From positions 21,993 to 27,265 of the forward strand of contig DBDM01000061.1 in assembly GCA_002293585.1 (NCBI GenBank): a stretch of 5,273 bases of DNA. Direction: 5' to 3'. Of this stretch, positions 1-5,273 are shown one piece after another. The notes under the pieces were generated by a model. That model was not told the DNA's origin, did no database searches, and worked only from the letters and a program-made list of their open reading frames with translations. The translations under genes and the position numbers were made by a program. The stretch's first letter is position 1. Every line of letters begins with the position of its first letter. The DNA is from Bacteroidales bacterium UBA932. GTDB lineage: Bacteria; Bacteroidota; Bacteroidia; Bacteroidales; UBA932.

Positions 1-251
1 ACCTGATCTTTGCTGGTCGTCCCATTACCCAAGCTCCAGGTAATAGTCACAGGGAAATTTACATTGGTTGTATTCGTGAAAACAATCACATTAGCATTAT
101 AAGTCGACGGTGTCTGGCTAAAAGAGATTTTGGATTCTTCAATACGGTCCGCGCTACCCAGCGAGTAATCGCTAAATTCCTGCGGTGCGCAGGCGGCTAT
201 GGTCAACGCCGCCCAAAATGCCAGCAGTGTATATTTGATTATATTTTTCAT
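1..251 (-). CDS. Surface lipoprotein with PKD/Ig-like domain, SusE/SGBP position (3' part missing)
   Basis: Only the first 83 codons are present; the gene runs off the low-coordinate edge. Starting at the ATG at 251, the protein opens with a short basic and hydrophobic signal peptide (MKNIIKY, then about 13 apolar residues) ending in the lipobox I-A-A-C. Cys21 should therefore be lipidated. A polar linker (about 22-40) leads into beta-rich sequence. At about residues 68-80, VTITWSLGNGTTS resembles the W-x-F/L-G-D/N-G-x-x-S signature of PKD domains. The gene lies 28 bp after the susD stop on the same strand, where SusE/SusF-like or SGBP-B glycan-binding lipoproteins usually sit, so a role in surface glycan binding is inferred. 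There is no Shine-Dalgarno before the start, only an A-rich leader, as is usual in Bacteroidota. A catalytic domain further along (for example an attached GH16 module) cannot be excluded because the remainder is not visible. The reading frame and lipoprotein nature are seen directly; the PKD call is moderately sure; the binding role is inference. Confidence 0.8.
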   Translation of the reverse strand, partial: MKNIIKYTLLAFWAALTIAACAPQEFSDYSLGSADRIEESKISFSQTPSTYNANVIVFTNTTNVNFPVTITWSLGNGTTSKDQ

Positions 252-279
252 AATTTTCTATCTGTTTTAAGTTCGTATT

Positions 280-1833
280 CTACCATCCGGGATTTGGCAC
301 TAAAGGATATGCAGTACCTTTTGTAGCATTAATTTCACCTTCGGTAAAGGGTAAATATTTTTTCTGTTCGGTAAATGTACGCGACCAAGTCCATCTAACA
401 CCGGCAGGAGTAGTTTCGTCAGCCTCTTCGGTCAACACCGTTACGGCATCTCCCCAGCGTATGAGATCCCAGAAGCGCATGCCTTCACCCACAAATTCGA
501 GGCGGCGTTCCAGTTTCAAGTTGGCTTCGGTCAACGCAAGGGCAGGCGCCGAACCGCCAAAAGCGCGGTTACGTACTTTGTCAAAACATTCCTGCGCACT
601 AACGCCCTGCTGTGCGGCAACACCCCTTACACCCACCAGTTCGGCATAGTTCAACAACGTTTCGGCATAACGGAAAATACGCAGGTTGTTACAATAGTTC
701 AAGTCCTGGTCGCCGGGGAGACTGTTGTAGCCCACACGCGCGGCATATTTACCTAAGAAATAACCCGTATCCTGGAAGCGGGGGCCATAGGATCCCGACG
801 GCCAGTAATTAATCGAAGCCTCGCGACGCGTATCGCCGGCAGTAAACATGTTCCATGCTCCGACACGTACGGGAGCAAAGCCCCATCCGCCTTTAAATAC
901 GCCATTCGGGTCGTTCAATTCGCTGGGGGAAATAAAGGCGGGGAGGTTCGTGCCATACCCCTGCCAGCCCGATGCCCATGTTTTACCTGTAGGTTGCTGA
1001 TTCGATTCAAAAATCGATTCTATGCAGAAAGAATTTTCTTTTTTCCACATAGCGGCAAAATCATTGAATAAATTATAGGAGCCACTGACAATAATGGTAG
1101 CCATATCATTCGCCACTTCGGCATATTTGGCATTATCTTTTTGGTACATTACCACACGGGCTTTCAGCATCAACAAAGCGGCTTTGTTGATACGGCCTAA
1201 TTCTTCACCGGTGGTTGTCATAGGCAGGGCATCCAAACTTTCGGCAGCCTGAATATCCGCCATGATCTTAGCGTATACTTCATCGGCCGTATATTGGGGC
1301 GACACATAAGGCGCCGTAAGGTTTTCCGTGAAATAAGGAATATTTCCCCAGAATTTCCACAACAGATGGCCATAGTAAGCGCGCAGGAATAAGGCTTCCG
1401 CTTTGTACCTGTTGACCACAGCAGCATCAGCGCCTTCCACTGCATTGTCGGCCGAAGCAATTGTATTATTAGCGCGGGCTATGCCGGTGTAATAAATACT
1501 CCATAAGCCACCGACATTCAACGCGGGCGTTGAAGTAAAAGTCGCCAAATTAAATAATTGTCCCTGGTCGCCGGCGTCGGAACCTCCTTTCCAGAGGTCG
1601 TCGGAACGCAGGTCGGACATCAACAATACACTATTATAGTTATTACTGGCATAAGAGTCGAATAACAAGATCTGATAAGCGGATACCAAGTTGGTAAGAA
1701 TTACCTCTTCGGTAGCAGGATCGCCAACCGGCACCCTTTTTGCAGAGTCTGCAGAAAGGAAGTCTTTAGTGCAAGACGCCAAAGCTAATAATCCTGCAGC
1801 TAATGCTATGATTAAAAAATTATATCGTTTCAT
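280..1833 (-). CDS. susD: SusD/RagB family outer-membrane glycan-binding lipoprotein
   Basis: Complete 517-residue protein of normal length for the SusD/RagB family. In characterised systems it sits on the outer face of the outer membrane, caps the SusC barrel as a hinged lid and helps select the glycan. The signal peptide ends in L-A-S-C, making Cys21 the lipidation site; the next residues, TKDFL, are typical of SusD N-termini. Family landmarks in order are: the helical RAYYGHLLWKFWGNIPYF segment (151-168); the TPR-like stretch INKAALLMLKARVVMY (215-230) followed by the usual SGSYNL (250-255); the NNLRIFRYAETLLNYAEL helix (382-399); and the C-terminal signature RRLEFVGEGMRFWDLIRWG (443-461). 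The protein ends in the common YPLVPNPGW. Aromatics Trp286, Trp290 and Tyr293 lie in the variable middle and could contact sugar, but this is a guess. It starts 20 bp after the susC stop without a Shine-Dalgarno and ends with TAG. No frameshift or truncation is seen. The symbol denotes the family; the substrate is unknown and need not be starch. Confidence 0.97.
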   Translation of the reverse strand: MKRYNFLIIALAAGLLALASCTKDFLSADSAKRVPVGDPATEEVILTNLVSAYQILLFDSYASNNYNSVLLMSDLRSDDLWKGGSDAGDQGQLFNLATFTSTPALNVGGLWSIYYTGIARANNTIASADNAVEGADAAVVNRYKAEALFLRAYYGHLLWKFWGNIPYFTENLTAPYVSPQYTADEVYAKIMADIQAAESLDALPMTTTGEELGRINKAALLMLKARVVMYQKDNAKYAEVANDMATIIVSGSYNLFNDFAAMWKKENSFCIESIFESNQQPTGKTWASGWQGYGTNLPAFISPSELNDPNGVFKGGWGFAPVRVGAWNMFTAGDTRREASINYWPSGSYGPRFQDTGYFLGKYAARVGYNSLPGDQDLNYCNNLRIFRYAETLLNYAELVGVRGVAAQQGVSAQECFDKVRNRAFGGSAPALALTEANLKLERRLEFVGEGMRFWDLIRWGDAVTVLTEEADETTPAGVRWTWSRTFTEQKKYLPFTEGEINATKGTAYPLVPNPGW

Positions 1834-1853
1834 TGTCTGTATTATTTTAGGGT

Positions 1854-4800
1854 TTAGAATGTGATATTTGCACCAATAGATATCGTTCTGGATTGAGGAT
1901 AAATACCTCTATCAACACCTATCCTGTTATAGGCTCCCGAAGCTGCCTCAGGGTCAAAGCCGTCATAGCCGGTAAAGGTCAGGAGGTTTTCGGCGGCCAC
2001 AAATACCCTGAATTTCTGAACGGCGATCTTCTTCGTCAAATCCTGCGGGAAGGTATAGCCCAACTGAATGGCTTTCAAGCGCAAGTAGGAACCGTCTTTA
2101 ATATAAAGGTCGGAGGAGCGCCAGTTTTGGTTGGGGTTTTGAGAAGTCATGCGCGGAACGCGGTTAGAGGTTCCTTCGCCATGCCAGCGTTGCAACATCC
2201 ATTGAGGGCGGTTCATCAGCGGAATATCGCCACGTTGTGCAAAGTCGAACATATCATTACCGAGAGCACCCTGGAAGAAGAGATTCACATCAACACCTTT
2301 CCAATCGGCGCCAAGGCTAAAACCGAATGTCCAATCGGGCATCCCTTTACCAATCTTAGTTTTATCATTATCATCAATCACACCGTCATTATTGAGGTCG
2401 ACAAAACGAACGTCGCCGGGCATAGCTGCCCCTTGAATTTTTTGGATATCTCCTGTTTCCGGATTCGTCCACACATAGTTATCAATTTCGGCCTGGTTTT
2501 GGAAAATACCATTGGTTTTATATCCATAAAAATAAGGATATACCTCACCGTTGGAGGCGCGGATAAATTGGCCGACCCCGGAAGCGCCGGCATCTTCAAT
2601 AGACATAAAGCCGGATGCATTACCTAAATTGATCACTTCACTCTGCAGATAAGAAATGTTAGCATTGGCATAGTAATTAACCCCGCCGATGCTGTGTTTC
2701 CATCCTGCTTCAAATTCAATCCCCCAGTTTTTCATATCTCCGATGTTGGCAATAGGGGCGCCAAAGCCCACATAATCGGGGATCGGCTGGTCCATCAACA
2801 TACCAATGGTTTTTTTACTAAAGTAGTCGACACTGAACGAGAGTTTATGATCTAAAAAGCGGAGGTCGAGACCCAGGTCAATCTGTTCGGATTCTTCCCA
2901 TTTGATATCGGGATTGGACAAGGCCGCCGGCGACACACCATTGTACATCGTACCGCCCGGAGCATCAGCACCGATCTGATAGAAACCACCGAAATAATAA
3001 CTTTGTCCGCTATCGTTAAAGGCGGCATAGCGCAGGTCGCCTATACGGTCGTTACCGTTTTTACCCCAACTGGCGCGCAGTTTCACTACATTCAACCAAT
3101 TCAGGTTAAGTTCCTGCATAAAGGACTCGTTCATGACGTTCCAGCCCACCGATACGGCGGGGAAGTTCGCCCATTTATTATTCGAACCAAAACGGGAAGA
3201 GCCGTCACGACGAATAGAAGCCTGAAGCATGTAACGTTCCGCATAGTTGTAGTTTACACGCAAGAAATAAGAAGCCAGGGCGTAAAAATTAGCATCTCCA
3301 ATATCCGCCCAGGCCCGTTGGGTAGTAGCAGCTCCGATTGTATTGCTGATATAGGCTTTGCCCGGGTCAGTGGTTTCGAGGTCTACGCCTGAGCCGCCCA
3401 TGTTGTATACCGTAGATTTTTGCGCCGATTGGCCCAAAATAGCGCTGAAAGTATGTTCTCCGAATGTTTTGTCATAGCTGAACACATTTTCCAGCAACCA
3501 GGTGTAGCCACGGTGCATATCACCGCTTACGCCGCTATCTTTCCGGTTTTTACCCTGAGCCGACAAGTAGAAAGGATATTCATAAGAGTTATTGCCCCAG
3601 AAAGCCAGGTCGGCGCCATAGCTGCTTCTGAATTTCAATCCGTCCCAAATAGACAATTCCGCCCAAATGGAAGCTACAAATTTATCTTCATTCAACTGTG
3701 CACCGTTAGGTTGGTTTAACATCCCCACCGGGTTGGCAATTTCCTGAAAACCTGCCGGCGGTAAAGAGAATACACGGCCGTCCTTATCCGTCACTGCATT
3801 AGGATACGCAGCCAGTACCGCATCAGGATCAGTGGCATATAGCGGAACGGTAGGGTCAAAGGTCAATGCACTACCTAGTAAAGATCCGTATTCGGAGTTT
3901 GTTTCTATACCTGAAGACAATGCCCTTGAATAGCCTATATTTGTAGAAATTTGTACTTTATTCAAAAAATTACGCGATTTATCTTCATAAGCCGTATAGA
4001 GGTTATTCAACCGAAGGCTGTAGCGTTCATAATTCGACTTGCCATAGTTACCGCCGACAATACCTTCCTGGTTAAAGTAACCGAATGAAAGAAAATAAGT
4101 AACTCTTTCGCTACCACCGTTAATATTGATCTGGTGGCTCTGTACGGGAGCATTATAGTTAAATGTCTCGTCCTGCCAGTCGGTGGTTTTCGCATTGGCT
4201 ATCTGCTCGGCAGTATAAGTGGGCTGACCATTATCATTGATCGATTGTTCATTCATCAGGGTCATGTACTGCTGTGCGTTCAGCACTGCTTTCTTTTTCC
4301 AGGGATTTTGCCATCCGAAAGAAAAATCATAGTTCACGGTGGCCTTGCCTATAGCACCCTGTTTGGTGGTAACCAAAATAACCCCGTTACCGCCACGCGT
4401 ACCATAAATAGCCGCCGAAGCAGCATCCTTCAATATTTCCACCGATTCGATATCCGTCGGGTTCAGATAGTTAATTCCACCACCCACAGGCATACCGTCA
4501 ACAATGTACAAGGGTTCACTGTCATTGATCGTTGAAATACCGCGAATACGCACTTTAGAGTCAGAACCGGGCTGTCCGGAACTTTGGGTCACCTGCACCC
4601 CTGACACCTTACCTTTTAACACGTCCTCGATACGGGTTGGTTTTACTGTTTCAAGGTCTTCGCTGGATACACGACTGATAGCGGCAGTAACCACACTCTT
4701 CTTCTGCACACCATAACCCACAACAACTACTTCTTCAAGTAATTGCGTATCCTCACTCAGCACAATGCGGAAATCCCTGGTAGCGGCTACCTGTATTTCC

Positions 4801-5039
4801 TGTGCAATATATCCGATGTAAGTAATAACCAAGACATCAGAGGGTTTTGCCTGCATTTCGAAAGTACCATCCGTTCCGGAAAACGTTCCGGTATTGGTAC
4901 CTTTAATAAAAATACTTACTCCGGTGAGAGGCGCTTCTTCTCCCGCCGAAACAACAATCCCTTTAATAGGTGTTGTTTGTGCCGTTACAGCCACTGAAAA
5001 GGCTGATAACAGGAACAAAGAAAATAGTAGTTTTTTCAT
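1854..5039 (-). CDS. susC: SusC/RagA family TonB-dependent outer-membrane glycan transporter
   Basis: Complete 1061-residue protein, the usual size for SusC transporters, which import oligosaccharides across the outer membrane using TonB-ExbBD energy and pair with the SusD encoded just downstream. Residues 1-20 form a signal peptide with likely cleavage at V-T-A/Q. Residues about 23-98 form a carboxypeptidase-D regulatory-like beta domain (IKGIVVSAGEEAPLTGVSIF... IGYIAQEIQV). A TonB-box-like EEVVVVGYG follows (102-110), then the plug (about 113-230) with the SusC signatures RIRGIST (164-170), EPLYIVDGMP (175-184) and DIESVEILKDAASAAIYGTR (196-215). The rest is the beta-barrel, including an EF-hand-like loop DLNNDGVIDDND (881-892), YIKDGSYLRLKAIQLGYTFP (979-998) and a terminal Phe suited to barrel assembly. 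There is no N-terminal STN domain, so signalling to an anti-sigma factor is not expected; control probably comes from another regulator. No cysteine is seen in the whole protein. The ATG is preceded by an A/T-rich leader without a Shine-Dalgarno. The substrate is unknown; the symbol denotes the family. Confidence 0.97.
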   Translation of the reverse strand: MKKLLFSLFLLSAFSVAVTAQTTPIKGIVVSAGEEAPLTGVSIFIKGTNTGTFSGTDGTFEMQAKPSDVLVITYIGYIAQEIQVAATRDFRIVLSEDTQLLEEVVVVGYGVQKKSVVTAAISRVSSEDLETVKPTRIEDVLKGKVSGVQVTQSSGQPGSDSKVRIRGISTINDSEPLYIVDGMPVGGGINYLNPTDIESVEILKDAASAAIYGTRGGNGVILVTTKQGAIGKATVNYDFSFGWQNPWKKKAVLNAQQYMTLMNEQSINDNGQPTYTAEQIANAKTTDWQDETFNYNAPVQSHQININGGSERVTYFLSFGYFNQEGIVGGNYGKSNYERYSLRLNNLYTAYEDKSRNFLNKVQISTNIGYSRALSSGIETNSEYGSLLGSALTFDPTVPLYATDPDAVLAAYPNAVTDKDGRVFSLPPAGFQEIANPVGMLNQPNGAQLNEDKFVASIWAELSIWDGLKFRSSYGADLAFWGNNSYEYPFYLSAQGKNRKDSGVSGDMHRGYTWLLENVFSYDKTFGEHTFSAILGQSAQKSTVYNMGGSGVDLETTDPGKAYISNTIGAATTQRAWADIGDANFYALASYFLRVNYNYAERYMLQASIRRDGSSRFGSNNKWANFPAVSVGWNVMNESFMQELNLNWLNVVKLRASWGKNGNDRIGDLRYAAFNDSGQSYYFGGFYQIGADAPGGTMYNGVSPAALSNPDIKWEESEQIDLGLDLRFLDHKLSFSVDYFSKKTIGMLMDQPIPDYVGFGAPIANIGDMKNWGIEFEAGWKHSIGGVNYYANANISYLQSEVINLGNASGFMSIEDAGASGVGQFIRASNGEVYPYFYGYKTNGIFQNQAEIDNYVWTNPETGDIQKIQGAAMPGDVRFVDLNNDGVIDDNDKTKIGKGMPDWTFGFSLGADWKGVDVNLFFQGALGNDMFDFAQRGDIPLMNRPQWMLQRWHGEGTSNRVPRMTSQNPNQNWRSSDLYIKDGSYLRLKAIQLGYTFPQDLTKKIAVQKFRVFVAAENLLTFTGYDGFDPEAASGAYNRIGVDRGIYPQSRTISIGANITF

Positions 5040-5072
5040 TTAAATTAAGTTTAAGGTTTCATGATGTAAATG

Positions 5073-5080
5073 TAAACCTA
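5073..5080 (-). promoter_or_regulatory. Candidate Bacteroidota -7 promoter element for the susCD operon
   Basis: On the minus strand the octamer TAGGTTTA matches the Bacteroides -7 consensus TAnnTTTG at all but its last base and lies 33 bp before the susC ATG. The best upstream partner is TTTC at 5098-5101, an imperfect match to the -33 TTTG with a 17-bp spacer, slightly short of the usual 19 or so. TACTTGTG at 5112-5119 is an equally imperfect alternative. In A/T-rich sequence such matches arise easily by chance. A promoter somewhere in 5040-5191 is likely from the gene layout; this exact site is uncertain. Confidence 0.25.
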
Positions 5081-5136
5081 ATATTAACTCAACTAATGAA
5101 ACTACCCCCTGCACAAGTACGTCAATTAGACAGAAA

Positions 5137-5158
5137 AAATACTTCAAAAACACTTCAA
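5137..5158 (-). repeat. Tandem 11-bp direct repeat upstream of susC, possible regulator site
   Basis: Reading the minus strand, TTGAAGTGTTT (5158-5148) is followed without a gap by TTGAAGTATTT (5147-5137): two 11-bp units differing at one base. Looser TTGA copies lie just upstream, with TTG at 5175-5173 and 5168-5166. An 11-bp period places both copies on nearly the same face of the helix, which would suit a dimeric activator. The site is about 100-120 bp before the susC ATG and about 35 bp downstream of the stop of the putative regulator. The repeat is seen directly; operator function is inference, and the A/T richness raises the chance of coincidence. Confidence 0.4.
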
Positions 5159-5191
5159 TAAAAATCAATATTCAATATAAATATTTAATAA

Positions 5192-5273
5192 TCAGTGTTT
5201 TTTAAATTTATTAAGAAAATTGATTAAACTTTCGTCCTGCTTCAATCCGATTTTTTTACGTAACCGGTAACGT
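5192..5273 (-). CDS. C-terminal end of a probable LuxR/GerE-type HTH transcriptional regulator (5' part missing)
   Basis: Only the last 26 codons and the TGA stop (at 5192-5194) are in the window; the gene enters from the high-coordinate edge. The visible residues read RYRLRKKIGLKQDESL followed by INFLNKFKKH. The pattern R-Y-R-L-R-K-K-I/L-G-L, an acidic/polar turn, then a short amphipathic helix with a basic tail resembles the end of the GerE/LuxR-like DNA-binding domain that closes many Bacteroidota regulators, namely TPR-LuxR proteins and SusR-like Reg_prop/Y_Y_Y sensors. It lies 152 bp upstream of susC on the same strand, a frequent place for a PUL-specific regulator, so control of the susCD operon is plausible but inferred. 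With so little sequence the sensor domains, protein length and exact subfamily cannot be told. An unrelated protein with a basic C-terminus is the main alternative. Confidence 0.6.
   Translation of the reverse strand, partial: RYRLRKKIGLKQDESLINFLNKFKKH

Noticed and set aside
461..812. Small plus-strand open frames opposite susD
   Set aside because: They overlap a complete and strongly recognisable SusD coding sequence and give Arg/Pro/Ser-rich translations typical of out-of-frame reading.
1893..2627. Plus-strand open frame of 244 codons inside susC
   Set aside because: It is exactly codon-aligned with the susC reading frame on the opposite strand, so it stays open merely because susC uses few TTA, CTA and TCA codons here. 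Its translation shows no recognisable domain, and susC is a well-supported gene over the whole stretch.
3003..4535. Further plus-strand open frames (3003-3392, 3420-3719, 4134-4535) opposite susC
   Set aside because: All lie in the same codon-aligned antisense frame of susC, have no recognisable domains and no plausible gene context; they are shadows.
4970..5161. Plus-strand open frame of 63 codons running from susC into the intergenic gap
   Set aside because: Most of it is antisense to the susC signal peptide and leader; it has low-complexity composition and no family resemblance, and would read against the operon's promoter region.
5160..5191. Possible transcription terminator after the regulator stop
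   Set aside because: The stretch is almost entirely A/T with only weak AATATT-type self-complementarity; there is no GC-rich stem followed by a T run, so no intrinsic terminator can be called.
5258..5273. Near-palindrome ACGTAACCGGTAACGT at the window edge
   Set aside because: It lies within the coding sequence for R-Y-R-L-R of the regulator tail and is not a perfect palindrome (one mismatched pair), so the protein sequence explains it.

Overview
The window is a fragment of a polysaccharide utilization locus (PUL) from a member of the Bacteroidota. The diagnostic feature is a complete SusC-type TonB-dependent transporter followed by a complete SusD-type surface lipoprotein on the same strand. 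Start regions are A/T-rich with no Shine-Dalgarno sequence, and both lipoproteins carry a signal peptide ending in a lipobox cysteine; both traits fit this phylum. Genus cannot be set from the sequence; a Bacteroidales-type gut or environmental organism is a reasonable guess.

Everything recognisable is on the minus strand, so transcription runs from high to low coordinates. At 5192-5273 is the last part of an upstream gene: 26 C-terminal residues resembling the end of the LuxR/GerE-type helix-turn-helix found in Bacteroidota TPR-type or SusR-like regulators. A 152-bp A/T-rich gap (5040-5191) follows. It holds a tandem TTGAAGT direct repeat, a weak Bacteroides-like -7 element and a short inverted repeat. 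Next are susC (1854-5039, 1061 aa), a 20-bp gap, susD (280-1833, 517 aa), a 28-bp gap, and the start of a third gene (1-251). That third gene encodes a lipoprotein with an apparent PKD/Ig-like fold and sits where SusE/SGBP-type glycan-binding proteins usually lie. The short gaps with no visible terminator suggest one polycistronic transcript.

By analogy with characterised Sus systems, the third lipoprotein and SusD would capture an oligosaccharide at the cell surface. SusD would act as a lid on the SusC barrel, and TonB energy would drive import into the periplasm. No glycoside hydrolase, polysaccharide lyase or sulfatase is inside the window, so the substrate cannot be named. A PKD lipoprotein behind SusCD does occur in some beta-glucan (laminarin-type) loci, but that is only a weak hint.

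No new kind of system is visible. The least ordinary parts are the intergenic repeats and the regulator tail next to them. All plus-strand open frames appear to be shadows of susC and susD.
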